A stretch of 64,000 nt of DNA. Origin: Rhizobiales bacterium 62-17. Lineage in GTDB: Bacteria > Pseudomonadota > Alphaproteobacteria > Rhizobiales > Beijerinckiaceae. Each line of letters opens with the position of its first letter. Within the stretch, counting starts at the first letter, position 1. The notes under the pieces were generated by a model. The model was not told the origin of the DNA and made no database searches. It was given only the letters and a program-made list of their open reading frames with translations. Below are positions 15,686 to 25,032 of this stretch, piece after piece. The DNA is taken from positions 1-64,000 of the forward strand of contig MKVW01000007.1 in assembly GCA_001898965.1 (NCBI GenBank). The letters run 5' to 3'. The position numbers were made by a program, and so were the translations under genes.

Positions 15686-16963
15686 TTATTCCGCTGCGAC
15701 GCGGGACTCGGGCTTGTGGAATTGCGCGGTTTCGGTCGAGCCGGCCATGGCCGTCGTCGACGACTTGCCGCCAGAAATCGCCATGGCCACCGCATCGAAA
15801 TAGCCGGTGCCGACTTCGCGCTGGTGGCGCACGGCGGTGAAGCCGTTGGCCTGAGCGGCGAATTCACGCTCCTGCATCTCCGAATAGGCGCCCATGCCCC
15901 GCTTGGCATACCCCTTGGCCAGGTCGAACATCGACAGGTTGAGGGCGTGGAAGCCGGCAAGCGTCACGAACTGGAAGCGATAGCCCATTTCGGCGATCTG
16001 CTCCTGGAAGCTCTCAATCGTCTTGGCGTCGAGCTTCGAGCGCCAGTTGAACGACGGCGAGCAGTTATAGGCGAGCAACCGGCCCGGATGCTGGCGGTGC
16101 ATTTCCTGCGCGAATTCACGCGCTTCGCCGAGATCGGGCTCGGAGGTTTCCCACCACACGAGGTCCGAATACGGCGCATAGGCCAGGCCGCGGGCGATGG
16201 CATGTTCCACCGAGTGGTGGTTGCCCTGCTTGAGGCGATAGAAGCCCTCGCCGGTGCGGCTGGAGCGATCGATGAACGGATGATCGTAGTCATCGATATC
16301 CGACGTGATCAGCGTCGCCGAATGGGCATCGGTGCGGGCGCAGATGATGGTATCGACGCCACAGACATCAGCCGCCAGACGCGCCGCGTTGAGCGTGCGG
16401 ATGAAGGTCTGCGTCGGCACCAAAACCTTGCCACCGAGATGACCGCACTTCTTTTCAGAGGCGAGCTGATCCTCGAAGTGAACGCCGGCGGCGCCCGCCT
16501 CGATCATGCTCTTCATCAGTTCGAAGGCGTTCAGAGGACCACCGAAGCCCGCTTCCGCATCGGCGACGATCGGCGCGAACCAATAAGTCGAGGTGTCGCC
16601 TTCCGCCCGCGCGATCTGATCGGCGCGCTGCAAGGTGTTGTTGATGCGCTTGACGACTTCGGGAACCGAAGACGCTGGATAAAGCGACTGGTCCGGATAC
16701 ATCTGGCCGGCATTGTTGGCATCGGCGGCGACCTGCCAGCCGGAGAGATAAATAGCCTCGAGGCCGCCCTTCACCTGCTGCAAAGCCTGATTGCCGGTCA
16801 TGGCGCCCAGCGAACGCACGAAGGGGCGTTCGGCCAAAAGCTTGCGCAAACGCGCCGCGCCGAGCTTCGCCAGGGTGTGTTCGATCCGGATGGAGCCGGA
16901 CAGCCGGTCAACCTCGGCAGCGGTGTAATCGCGGCGGTTTTCCGGGTTGTAAAAGGAAGACAT
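15686..16963 (-). CDS. aceA: Isocitrate lyase
   Basis: A 425-residue isocitrate lyase, which splits isocitrate to glyoxylate and succinate, the first step of the glyoxylate shunt used on acetate, fatty acids and C2 compounds. The catalytic loop KKCGH is at 171-175 (Cys173), preceded by [34 protein letters not shown] and [15 protein letters not shown] carry further active-site and Mg-binding residues. Length fits the short bacterial type. GGAG precedes the ATG. The divergent gene is an ScfR/RamB-type regulator known to control this enzyme in other bacteria. I see no malate synthase in this window. Confidence 0.96.
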   Translation of the reverse strand: MSSFYNPENRRDYTAAEVDRLSGSIRIEHTLAKLGAARLRKLLAERPFVRSLGAMTGNQALQQVKGGLEAIYLSGWQVAADANNAGQMYPDQSLYPASSVPEVVKRINNTLQRADQIARAEGDTSTYWFAPIVADAEAGFGGPLNAFELMKSMIEAGAAGVHFEDQLASEKKCGHLGGKVLVPTQTFIRTLNAARLAADVCGVDTIICARTDAHSATLITSDIDDYDHPFIDRSSRTGEGFYRLKQGNHHSVEHAIARGLAYAPYSDLVWWETSEPDLGEAREFAQEMHRQHPGRLLAYNCSPSFNWRSKLDAKTIESFQEQIAEMGYRFQFVTLAGFHALNLSMFDLAKGYAKRGMGAYSEMQEREFAAQANGFTAVRHQREVGTGYFDAVAMAISGGKSSTTAMAGSTETAQFHKPESRVAAE

Positions 16964-17041
16964 TGCTTTTTACTCCGCTTGTAACAGTGACCCTTACGTC
17001 GCTGTTCGGCCGTCGTTGGGCTGAGCGGAAAATGGCATTGC

Positions 17042-17130
17042 AAATTGTGATTCACAATAACTATATGAAAATCAAAAGAGAAACTGCAATTCATCATCAG
17101 ATTGACAATTGTTGATTTGTAAATTGTAAT
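17042..17130. promoter_or_regulatory. AT-rich divergent control region between aceA and the ScfR-type regulator
   Basis: This stretch is far richer in A and T than its surroundings. It holds an inverted repeat ATTGTG-ATT-CACAAT at 17044-17058, a palindrome ACAATTGT at 17105-17112 and a further AAATTGTAA at 17121-17129, so the element AATTGT occurs three times. ATTGCAAATT at 17037-17046 resembles the TTTGCAAA core bound by RamB/ScfR-type regulators. These are candidate operators for the adjacent regulator acting on both promoters; the assignment rests on position and repetition. Confidence 0.55.
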
Positions 17131-17156
17131 AATCTTGTGAAGCGAGGATAAATCCG

Positions 17157-18581
17157 ATGCGTTCGGTGAGGATCGGCGGCAAGCTGCGCCGCCTGCGGCA
17201 GGACCAGAAGCTCAACCAGACCCAGATGGCGGCCGAACTCGGCATTTCGCCGAGCTATCTCAACCTGTTGGAATCGAACCAGCGCCCGGTAACAGTGAAC
17301 ATCCTTTTGCGCCTGGCGGAGCGTTTCAAGGTCGATCTCACCGCCATGGGCGGCGAGGACGATGGTCGCCTCGTCACCGATCTGATGGAGGCTTTGTCCG
17401 ATCCGGTCTTCGACGCGCAGGACATCAAAGCGACCGACGTACGCGACATCGTCGCCACCCTGCCCTCCATGGCGCGGGCCATGCTGGCGCTCTACCAAAG
17501 CTATCGGCGCGGCACGGCGCTGGCACCGGTGGAAGGCGATTCAGATAGCGACGCTGCGCCAATCGGCCTGCCCTCCGAGGAAGTGACAGACTTTCTGCAG
17601 GCCAAGCTCAATTACTTCCCCGGCCTCGAGGAGGCAGCGGAGTCGCTGTGGCATGACAACAGTCTGGCGCTGCTCACCTTGCAGCAGGACCTCATCAAGG
17701 TTCTGGCCGAGCGCTTTGCCGTCGATCTCGAAATCGCGCCGGCCTCTGCCATGCCCGGCCATCTGCGTATGTTCAATCCGCTGACGCGCAAGCTGACCTT
17801 GTCGGAAATGCTGCCGGGCCCCAGCCGCACCTTTCAGCTCGCCTATCAGATCGCTTTGCTCGGCCATCGCCGCGAAATCGATCACGCGGTCTCATCCGGC
17901 AAGTTCACGACGCCGCAAGCCGATGCGCTGGCCGGCTCCGCCATGGCGAACTATTTCGCCGCCGCAGTGATGATGCCCTATGACCGCTTCCTCGCTTCGG
18001 CCAAGTCGACACGCTACGACATCAACGTGCTGCAACATCGCTTCGGCGTGTCGTTCGAACAGATCTGCCACCGGCTGACAACATTGCGCCGTCCCGGCCA
18101 TGAAGGCATTCCCTTCCATCTCATCCGCGTCGATATCGCCGGCAATATTTCGAAGCGCTTTTCGGCCTCCGGCATTCACATCGCCCGTTTCGGCGCCGCC
18201 TGCCCGCGCTGGAATGTTTACGATGCCTTCGCCACGCCGGGCATGGTGCGCGTGCAGGTGTCGCGCATGCCCGACAATTCGAGCTATTTCTGCGTCGCCC
18301 GCACCATCGATACGGCGGCGCGCATCAGCCCGCGTGGCGGCCTGCCAAGCCGGATCGGCCAGCTCGCCGTCGGCCTTGGCTGCGCCGTGCATTTCGCCAA
18401 GGAACTCGTTTACGCCGACGGGCTCAATCTCGACGATCCGCAGATCGTCACGCCCATCGGCGTCTCCTGCCGCGTCTGCCCGCGCGGCGATTGCGCCGAT
18501 CGCGCCATGCCCTCGCTGTCGCAACGGCTGGAGATCGACGAGAACAAGCGCGGGCTCTCGACCTATGCGATGCAGATTTAG
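17157..18581 (+). CDS. Short-chain fatty acyl-CoA/acetate metabolism regulator, XRE family (ScfR/RamB/PrpR-type)
   Basis: A 474-residue regulator with an N-terminal XRE helix-turn-helix (IGGKLRRLRQDQKLNQTQMAAELGISPSYLNLLESNQRPV, residues 4-45), a central IrrE-like peptidase-fold region (AYQIALLGHRREIDHAV, residues about 225-300) and a C-terminal DUF2083 domain with the cysteine motif VSCRVCPRGDCADRA. This architecture defines the short-chain fatty acyl regulator family that senses acyl-CoA and controls isocitrate lyase or propionate genes. It is divergent from aceA across a 193-bp AT-rich region with repeated motifs. Whether it represses or activates aceA cannot be read. Confidence 0.9.
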   Translation: MRSVRIGGKLRRLRQDQKLNQTQMAAELGISPSYLNLLESNQRPVTVNILLRLAERFKVDLTAMGGEDDGRLVTDLMEALSDPVFDAQDIKATDVRDIVATLPSMARAMLALYQSYRRGTALAPVEGDSDSDAAPIGLPSEEVTDFLQAKLNYFPGLEEAAESLWHDNSLALLTLQQDLIKVLAERFAVDLEIAPASAMPGHLRMFNPLTRKLTLSEMLPGPSRTFQLAYQIALLGHRREIDHAVSSGKFTTPQADALAGSAMANYFAAAVMMPYDRFLASAKSTRYDINVLQHRFGVSFEQICHRLTTLRRPGHEGIPFHLIRVDIAGNISKRFSASGIHIARFGAACPRWNVYDAFATPGMVRVQVSRMPDNSSYFCVARTIDTAARISPRGGLPSRIGQLAVGLGCAVHFAKELVYADGLNLDDPQIVTPIGVSCRVCPRGDCADRAMPSLSQRLEIDENKRGLSTYAMQI

Positions 18582-18622
18582 AGGCGCGTTGCTTTACTCG
18601 ACATAGTACAACGACGCCCCGG

Positions 18623-20401
18623 CTAGCGATCGCGCATTATCAGGCCTTCGAGTTCCGCTTTGATCAGCAAGGCCGTGTAGCGCGAGTAGATGCGACACAT
18701 TGTGAACGGACCGCCAGCCACAAAGAACCCAGGCTGGCCTGTGCGAACCCACATGTTCCGCATCTCGTTGCCGGGCCCCAATCCCCAGATCGTACCGACG
18801 CGCTTGGCCATGTCTTCATCGAACAAAGCGGCGACCGCTGTCTGAAGAGGCTCGTATCCGGTCGCAAGCACCAAGACATCAACGTCGAGCGTGGTTCCGT
18901 CCGTGAAAGTGACGCCGCGTTCCCTCACCCGTTCGATTTCGATACCAGACTTGAGGGCGATCTTGCGATCAACGATCAGGTCTGATGCGCCGACGTCGAT
19001 GTAGTATCCGCCATGATAACGCACGAGTTTGAGAAAAAAGCCGGTATCGTCCTCGCCGTTGTCCAGTAGGAATCCGACTTTTTCCAAGCTTTCCAGTAGT
19101 GGCTTATCCGCCTCTGCCATAGCCCGGCTCAAAGGACCATGCAGTTGGCGCAGAAGATCATAGGGAATGGAGGCGGACAAAAGGTCCGTATCCTCAATCG
19201 GCCGGATACCTTCGTTCTTGCGATAGAAGTCATAGGCTCTGGCGGATTGATCGATGCTTACCACGGTTATGGATGAGCGCTGCAACATCGTGACGCTTCC
19301 GCCACGCAGATACGCATCCTGCGCGATGTCATGGGCGCTCGTTCCAGAGCCAACGACTAGAACGGATTTTTCCGCCACGTCGATATCGCTGTTATGGCGA
19401 CTGGAATGAACGACCCTGCCCTGGAACGACGCCATTCCTTGCAATTTGGGTATTCGCGGCACTCCGCTGACCCCGATCGCCATCACGACATGTGAAGGAC
19501 GCATGATCCGGGTGCTGCCATCAGGGCGTCGCAGATGGACCGTCCACAGCCGCGCAGCTTCGTCATATTCCCCAGAGAGAAACGTGGTGCCGGTCCAAAC
19601 GTTGAGCTCCATGCTGTCGGCATAAGACTCCATCCAGTTGGCAAGTTTGTCCTTGGGGATGAAGACCGGCCAATTCTCCGGAAACGGAATGTAGGGCAAG
19701 TGATTGGTGCAGATTTCATTATGGAGCGTCAGGGAGTGATAACGATTGCGCCAGTTGTCACCCACACGCTCGATGCGATCGACGACGAGCGTATCGACAT
19801 CAAGTTGACGCAGCCGCGCGGCTAATGTCAGCCCAGCCTGCCCGGCACCAACGATCAGAACCTGCGGATCGCGATCTGCGTAACTCTGTTCGGCAATTCT
19901 TTTGTCGAGCCAATTGGCGGTGCCGTGTTCCGGCAGCCGCATCGCCTCTCGGTGGCGATTGCGCAACGACGGTTGAGGAAAGTCTTTTAGATCTTGCATG
20001 GTCGTGAGGAAGGTCACGGCACGCGGCTCGGCTTCTGAGTCCGGCATGGTCAGAAGCCTGACATGACCACGACCGCTCGCGATGTCTGTCTCAAACCGAA
20101 CGAGCGCCTCAGCCGTTGGCCCGAATTCGCCAAGCGCGCCGGTCGCCGCCTGTCCCTCCAGGCTAACATGACGCAACCCGCTGCTCTCGCAGAACTCCGC
20201 GAGCATGGCTTCAATCGCTCGCGGACCTTGCGCGGTCCGGATATCCCACGTTAGCGCGAGCAGATCGCGCCAATAGCCGTTGACGGCAAACAAGGACGCC
20301 ACTTGACGATAGTCGCGCCGTTCGAGTCCAGCGTTGAGCTGGACAAGCCAACGCTCAACGACTTGCTGCGCGGTGTACGCCACCAATGGTTCAACGATCA
20401 T
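18623..20401 (-). CDS. FMO-like NAD(P)H/FAD monooxygenase with N-terminal NTF2-like domain
   Basis: A 592-residue protein. Residues 10-135 look like a SnoaL/NTF2-like domain (VERWLVQLNAGLERRDYRQVASLF). The monooxygenase follows: FAD motif GAGQAG at 185-190, the FMO identifying motif FQGRVVHSSRHN at 326-337, NADPH motif GSGTSA at 351-356 and LATGYEPL near the end. Such class B flavin monooxygenases oxidise heteroatoms, indoles or ketones. The ATG at 20401 lies inside the 3' end of the MFS gene (11-bp overlap), showing translational coupling. The permease and divergent IclR regulator suggest a catabolic unit for an imported compound, not identified. Confidence 0.85.
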   Translation of the reverse strand: MIVEPLVAYTAQQVVERWLVQLNAGLERRDYRQVASLFAVNGYWRDLLALTWDIRTAQGPRAIEAMLAEFCESSGLRHVSLEGQAATGALGEFGPTAEALVRFETDIASGRGHVRLLTMPDSEAEPRAVTFLTTMQDLKDFPQPSLRNRHREAMRLPEHGTANWLDKRIAEQSYADRDPQVLIVGAGQAGLTLAARLRQLDVDTLVVDRIERVGDNWRNRYHSLTLHNEICTNHLPYIPFPENWPVFIPKDKLANWMESYADSMELNVWTGTTFLSGEYDEAARLWTVHLRRPDGSTRIMRPSHVVMAIGVSGVPRIPKLQGMASFQGRVVHSSRHNSDIDVAEKSVLVVGSGTSAHDIAQDAYLRGGSVTMLQRSSITVVSIDQSARAYDFYRKNEGIRPIEDTDLLSASIPYDLLRQLHGPLSRAMAEADKPLLESLEKVGFLLDNGEDDTGFFLKLVRYHGGYYIDVGASDLIVDRKIALKSGIEIERVRERGVTFTDGTTLDVDVLVLATGYEPLQTAVAALFDEDMAKRVGTIWGLGPGNEMRNMWVRTGQPGFFVAGGPFTMCRIYSRYTALLIKAELEGLIMRDR

Positions 20402-21644
20402 TTTGCACCTCGATTTTGAGGCCAACAGGCGTTGTGAAATCGGATCTGACGAGGTGGTTGTACCTGTAGGGACCCAACAGCAGGAAGAGTAGCGACGATA
20501 GGAGGAGCGCCGCCCCAAGGCCGATAATGGCGATGGTATAGGAACCCGTTAGGCTGAATGAGAGCCCCATCGCGAACGGGCCGAGACCGCTTCCAAAGGT
20601 GAATGCGGAGAACATATAGCCGTAGATTTCACCAAACGACCGGAATCCGAAATAGCGCGGGATCATGAATCCAATCAGGTCCACTTCCGCCCCAAGTGCG
20701 AGCCCGATGCAGATCGTTGCCGCGATCGCAAGGCCGGGCGTTGCCGGAAGCAGGAGCAGTCCCAGCCCGACGATGGACAGGAAGACAAAAATGAATGCGA
20801 CATAGGGCGCGAAAATACGATCGAGTAAATATCCCGCGCCCAAACGCCCGACGATGAGCGCCGCGCCTGCCGCGCTGATTGCACCGGCCGCAACCTGTGC
20901 GGAAATCCCGCGATCCGTCAGGATCGGTACAATATGGGCAATGACGCCGGCCGACACGCAAACGAGCGCGAAGAACACTGCGATCATGAACCAGAACTGC
21001 GGAGAGCGAACCGCTTCCTTGCCCGTAACGCCCGCGATTTCGCCTTCCTTTTTTGTCTGAATGGCGGCGACCGGATCGCGCAAAAGCAGATAGACGACCG
21101 GAAACGCGATCACAAGTATCACGATACTCAACGCAATGTATGCATTGCGCCAGCCCATGTTCGCGATCAAAAATTGCGCAAGCTGGGGAAGCAGGATCGC
21201 GCCCAGACCCACGCCCGTCATGGCGATGCCAAGTGCAAGACCCCGTCGCGTGTCAAAGCTAGCGGCAACGGCCTTTGCATAAGGGGGCGGACTTTGACCG
21301 GCGCCGAACAAGCCTGCGATGCCATACAATGCGATGAAGGCATAAGGCGAAGACGGCGAAAGCCCAAGCGCCGCGACTGACAAAGCAAAAAGCACTATGG
21401 CCGACAACACGACCAGGCGGATGCCATACCGGTCGATGAGGCGCCCCACCGCCAGCGATGAAAATCCGATCGCCGTGAACGCGACCAAAACCGCGAACGA
21501 CAACGTCGCGCGATCCGCCCCAAACTCATCGGCCAATGGTTTCAGAAACACGCCAAAACTGAATTGCAGCAGGGGGCCGGAGCTGACGATCTGTCCAATG
21601 ACGGCCGCAACCACAACCCACCATGCGTTTTGAAAGAATTTCAT
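20391..21644 (-). CDS. MFS transporter (oxalate/formate antiporter-like group)
   Basis: A 417-residue permease with about 12 hydrophobic segments. The first loop has GRLIDRYGIR after helix 2, a variant of the MFS GxLaDRxGrR motif, and PPPYAKAVAASFDTRRGLALGIAMTGVGLGAILLPQL in the helix 4-5 region resembles the monocarboxylate/oxalate-formate group. The ATG at 21644 has GGAGGGGG just upstream; a longer frame exists but starts without a site. It is cotranscribed with the FMO-like gene, whose start lies within it, and is divergent from the IclR gene. It probably imports the FMO substrate. Confidence 0.88.
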   Translation of the reverse strand: MKFFQNAWWVVVAAVIGQIVSSGPLLQFSFGVFLKPLADEFGADRATLSFAVLVAFTAIGFSSLAVGRLIDRYGIRLVVLSAIVLFALSVAALGLSPSSPYAFIALYGIAGLFGAGQSPPPYAKAVAASFDTRRGLALGIAMTGVGLGAILLPQLAQFLIANMGWRNAYIALSIVILVIAFPVVYLLLRDPVAAIQTKKEGEIAGVTGKEAVRSPQFWFMIAVFFALVCVSAGVIAHIVPILTDRGISAQVAAGAISAAGAALIVGRLGAGYLLDRIFAPYVAFIFVFLSIVGLGLLLLPATPGLAIAATICIGLALGAEVDLIGFMIPRYFGFRSFGEIYGYMFSAFTFGSGLGPFAMGLSFSLTGSYTIAIIGLGAALLLSSLLFLLLGPYRYNHLVRSDFTTPVGLKIEVQNDR

Positions 21645-21697
21645 ACGCCCCCTCCGAGCGGCGCGAATGTCTTCGCGCTCACTTTGTATCATATTTC

Positions 21698-21711
21698 AGA
21701 ACAAATGTTCT
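21698..21711. promoter_or_regulatory. Inverted repeat, candidate IclR operator
   Basis: AGAACA-AA-TGTTCT is a perfect 6-bp inverted repeat in the AT-rich gap between the divergent MFS (start 21644) and IclR (start 21801) genes, 54 and 90 bp from their starts. IclR-family dimers bind similar palindromes in divergent promoters. Assignment to the adjacent regulator is by position only. Confidence 0.55.
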
Positions 21712-21800
21712 ATAAAATAGGACATCACTCTTGTCAACGCGCGGCGGGACGGTAAGCCTGGGTTTGTGACATTCGCGGCTTGCGCGACAGAATGGCGAGC

Positions 21801-22610
21801 ATGAAAACTCCGAAAGATATGCCTGATAAATCAGCCACCAATGTCGATAAGACGCTGACCAAGGGGCTGCTCATCCTGGAAGCCCTCAGCCAGAGCGAGG
21901 GGCCGCGCGGCATTTCCGAAGTCGCCACCGAGCTCGCCCTGACGCGGAGCAACGTCCACCGTTTGATGCAGACCTTGCTCAAAAGCGGTTATGTGGCGCA
22001 GGACGAACGCACCGAACGATATTTTCTATCGCCTAAACTGTGGCGTATCGCGCGTCCGCAGCGACTCTACGCTGCCCTGCGAAGTCTGATCCGTCCACAG
22101 TTGGAAGCCTTGGTAGAGGAGACCAAGGAATCGGCGACCTTCGCCGTCGTTGAACGCGACGAAATCGTCATGATCGATCAAAAAGAAACGTCGCAAATCG
22201 GTCGGGTCTTTTTCTCCATCGGCCAGTCCCTGCCGATCGACGAAGTACCGTTACGCGGCAAAAGTCTGACAGCCTTTCAAATGCTCGCACTGTCAACTTG
22301 GCCTGAGGACGACGCCCGGCGCGCGATCACGAAGATCGCCCGGCAGCTCGCCAAATCCGACAGTTTCGTCGAGCAGAGGATGGTGATGCTTGCCAGAATT
22401 CGCTCGGATGGCTTTGCGCTGAGCGAAGGCGATTGGGCGCCTGGTTTAAATGCTATCGCCGCCCCGGTTTATGGCCGCTCGGAAAAACTTCTGGGAACAT
22501 TGGTTTCGTTCGGCTCCTCCGATCGATTGTCCGGTCGCACCTTCACGAAAGTCATCAACCTGACCTGTGCGAAGGCGGACCAAATCACAGTTTCAATCGG
22601 GTCGAGTTAG
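21801..22610 (+). CDS. IclR family transcriptional regulator
   Basis: About 269 residues with an N-terminal winged HTH (TLTKGLLILEALSQSEGPRGISEVATELALTRSNVHRLMQTLLKSGYV) and the GAF-like IclR effector domain (LIRPQLEALVEETKESATFAVVERDEIVMID, then GFALSEGDWAPGLNAIAAPVYG and a C-terminal helix). ATG 21801 and ATG 21792 are both plausible starts. The effector-domain core SEGDWAPGLNAIAAPV is intact. It is divergent from the MFS-FMO operon and probably represses it until the substrate binds. It converges with the GlxA-type gene. Confidence 0.9.
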   Translation: MKTPKDMPDKSATNVDKTLTKGLLILEALSQSEGPRGISEVATELALTRSNVHRLMQTLLKSGYVAQDERTERYFLSPKLWRIARPQRLYAALRSLIRPQLEALVEETKESATFAVVERDEIVMIDQKETSQIGRVFFSIGQSLPIDEVPLRGKSLTAFQMLALSTWPEDDARRAITKIARQLAKSDSFVEQRMVMLARIRSDGFALSEGDWAPGLNAIAAPVYGRSEKLLGTLVSFGSSDRLSGRTFTKVINLTCAKADQITVSIGSS

Positions 22611-22681
22611 CTCGTCTCCATCACGTGTTCTTGGCAAGGGCACCCGAAACTCATCGGTGCATTGGCACGCGGTCCATATGG

Positions 22682-23674
22682 TCAGGCGATCGCCTGTTCG
22701 GCGTTGGTGGTCTTGAAGCGCTCGCGATATTCGCGCGGCGTCAACGAAAAACGCTTCTGAAATACCTTGCGCAATTGTTCGTCGGAGGGGAAGCCGGAGC
22801 GAAAAGCGATGGTTTTCATCGGCAGATTGGTGTCCAGAAGCAGCCCCATCGCCTGCTCGCACCGGGCGATCTCGATGAACTCGGCCGGCGTGGTATGGGT
22901 TTCCTTGAAAAAGCGCCGGGCGAAATTGCGTACGCTCATGCCGGCCCGCGCCGCCAGATCATCGACGCGAATAGGCTGATCGAGATTGGCCAGCACCCAG
23001 CTCTGAATTTCGCGAATTCCAGGAGACGCGGTCATCTGGCTCGTCAGCAACGTGCTGAATTGCGACTGGCCGCCGGGTCGCTTCAGAAAGATCACCAGAT
23101 CGCGCGCAACTTGCAACGCCAGGTCGCGGCCAAAATCCTGTTCGACGAAAGCCAGAGCAAGATCGATCGCGGCCGTGACGCCGGCCGAGGTCCACAGGTT
23201 TCCATCCTGAACGAAGATCGCATCGGCCACGACCTGCACGTCGGGATAACGTTGCTGCAAAAGCCCCGCGACGCTCCAATGGGTGGTCGCGCGCTTGCCG
23301 TTCAACGCGCCGGATGCGGCGAGGAAAAAACTGCCGGAGCAAAGCCCGGCCAGGCGCGGCACCTTGCTCGAATTGATCCGACACCAATCGACGATCGTCG
23401 GCGATGCTTCCAGCGCCCGATCGATGTCGGGAGCGCCGGTGATCATCACGGTGTGAGGCAGATCGCGCGTGGCCAGCGGGGCGGTCGCCTCGATCGACAG
23501 CAAGGTATCGGACGACACATATCCGGGCTGCGGTGCGGTGACGCGAATATCGTAGCGACGCGGATCGTTGCTGCTCTGCAAATGCCGGTTCGCATAGGTG
23601 AACACGTTGACGGGGCCGACCGCCTCCATCGATTTGAAACCGGGATAGATGATGATGTCGACACCAAGAGCCAT
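22682..23674 (-). CDS. GlxA family transcriptional regulator (DJ-1/PfpI-like domain plus AraC HTH)
   Basis: A 330-residue regulator. Residues 1-185 form a class I glutamine amidotransferase/DJ-1-like domain (VDIIIYPGFKSMEAVGPVNVF, then RLAGLCSGSFFLAASGALNGKRATTHW, with Cys in the nucleophile elbow). Residues about 220-325 hold two AraC-type helix-turn-helices (IRVDDLAARAGMSVRNFARRFFKETHTTPAEFIEIARCEQAM and the final SPDEQLRKVFQKRF-like repeat with LTPREYRERF). It is divergent from the formaldehyde oxidation genes at 23897 across 222 bp, and GlxA-type regulators often control amine or methyl-compound catabolism, so a role in that regulation is likely. Confidence 0.9.
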   Translation of the reverse strand: MALGVDIIIYPGFKSMEAVGPVNVFTYANRHLQSSNDPRRYDIRVTAPQPGYVSSDTLLSIEATAPLATRDLPHTVMITGAPDIDRALEASPTIVDWCRINSSKVPRLAGLCSGSFFLAASGALNGKRATTHWSVAGLLQQRYPDVQVVADAIFVQDGNLWTSAGVTAAIDLALAFVEQDFGRDLALQVARDLVIFLKRPGGQSQFSTLLTSQMTASPGIREIQSWVLANLDQPIRVDDLAARAGMSVRNFARRFFKETHTTPAEFIEIARCEQAMGLLLDTNLPMKTIAFRSGFPSDEQLRKVFQKRFSLTPREYRERFKTTNAEQAIA

Positions 23675-23896
23675 ATTGCAGCGGTCCTACGACAGCTTCT
23701 GGAGCGTTTTTGAGCGGCTCTGATGACATCAGAACCGGAAAGGCTCTGGATGTCAGGGCATGTCCGAATATGGGGGCACCTTGTCCGAATCCGCCTGAAA
23801 AGGCAAATTTCGTCAGCCTTCCCAGTCCGTATAATAGCGCCATGACAGTGCGAGCGTTTCGGCGTCGGCCGGAACCGATGACATCTGGGAAACGCC

Positions 23897-25006
23897 ATGA
23901 AAACACAAGCCGCCGTTGCGTTCGAAGCCAAAAAGCCACTGGAGATCGTCGAACTCGATCTTGAAGGCCCCAAAGCCGGCGAGGTTCTGATCGAAATCAA
24001 GGCCACCGGCATCTGCCATACCGATGCCTATACGCTTGACGGTTTCGACAGCGAAGGCATCTTCCCGTCCGTGCTCGGCCATGAAGGCGCCGGCATCGTT
24101 TGCGAGGTTGGCCCTGGCGTGACCAGCGTGAAGCCAGGCGATCATGTCATCCCGCTCTACACGCCCGAATGCCGCCAGTGCAAATCATGCTTGTCCGGCA
24201 AGACCAATCTCTGCACCGCCATCCGCGCGACGCAGGGCAAGGGCCTGATGCCCGATGGCACGACCCGGTTCAGCTACAAAGGTCAGCCGATCTTTCACTA
24301 TATGGGCTGCTCGACATTCTCGAATTTTACGGTGCTGCCCGAGATCGCTGTGGCCAAGATCCGCACCGACGCGCCGTTCGACAAATGTTGCTATGTCGGT
24401 TGCGGCGTCACCACAGGCGTCGGCGCGGTGATCAATACGGCCAAGGTCGAACCGGGCGCCAATGTCATCGTGTTCGGACTGGGCGGCATCGGCCTCAATG
24501 TCATTCAAGGCGCCAAAATGGTCGGCGCCGATAAGATCATCGGTGTCGATCTCAACGACGCGAAGGAGGAATGGGGCCGCCGCTTCGGCATGACCCATTT
24601 CGTCAATCCGTCGAAGGTGAGCGGCGATTTCGTGCAGCATCTGGTCGCCCTCACCGATGGTGGCGCCGATTACACGTTCGACTGCACCGGCAATACCAAT
24701 GTCATGCGCCAGGCGCTTGAAGCCTGCCATCGCGGCTGGGGCGTCTCGGTGGTCATCGGTGTCGCCGAGGCCGGCAAGGAGATCAGCACCCGCCCCTTCC
24801 AGCTCGTCACCGGGCGTGTCTGGAAAGGCTCGGCGTTTGGCGGCGCGCGTGGGCGCACCGATGTTCCCAAGATCGTCGACTGGTACATGAACGGCCGGAT
24901 CCAGATCGACCCAATGATCACCCACGTTCTGAAACTGGAGGACATCAACAAGGGTTTCGATCTCATGCATGAGGGCAAATCGATACGGTCGGTGGTCGTT
25001 TTCTGA
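23897..25006 (+). CDS. frmA: S-(hydroxymethyl)glutathione dehydrogenase / class III alcohol dehydrogenase
   Basis: A 369-residue zinc alcohol dehydrogenase, class III, oxidising S-hydroxymethylglutathione to S-formylglutathione with NAD+. The catalytic zinc site GHEGAGIV follows [14 protein letters not shown]; the structural zinc lobe is [15 protein letters not shown]. The Rossmann motif is [40 protein letters not shown] and the HFVNPSKV insert are class III specific. It is followed 26 bp later by the formaldehyde-activating enzyme gene, together a glutathione-linked formaldehyde detoxification unit. I do not see the S-formylglutathione hydrolase nearby. Confidence 0.95.
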   Translation: MKTQAAVAFEAKKPLEIVELDLEGPKAGEVLIEIKATGICHTDAYTLDGFDSEGIFPSVLGHEGAGIVCEVGPGVTSVKPGDHVIPLYTPECRQCKSCLSGKTNLCTAIRATQGKGLMPDGTTRFSYKGQPIFHYMGCSTFSNFTVLPEIAVAKIRTDAPFDKCCYVGCGVTTGVGAVINTAKVEPGANVIVFGLGGIGLNVIQGAKMVGADKIIGVDLNDAKEEWGRRFGMTHFVNPSKVSGDFVQHLVALTDGGADYTFDCTGNTNVMRQALEACHRGWGVSVVIGVAEAGKEISTRPFQLVTGRVWKGSAFGGARGRTDVPKIVDWYMNGRIQIDPMITHVLKLEDINKGFDLMHEGKSIRSVVVF

Positions 25007-25032
25007 CCGGCGACAAACGAGGGAGATATCCA

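Noticed and set aside
15716..16984. Long plus-strand open frame opposite isocitrate lyase
   Set aside because: Antisense shadow; the minus strand has the KKCGH motif and full isocitrate lyase sequence.
22433..23713. 426-codon plus-strand open frame overlapping the IclR end and opposite the GlxA-type gene
   Set aside because: Arg/His-rich sequence without a domain; both genes it overlaps are convincing.
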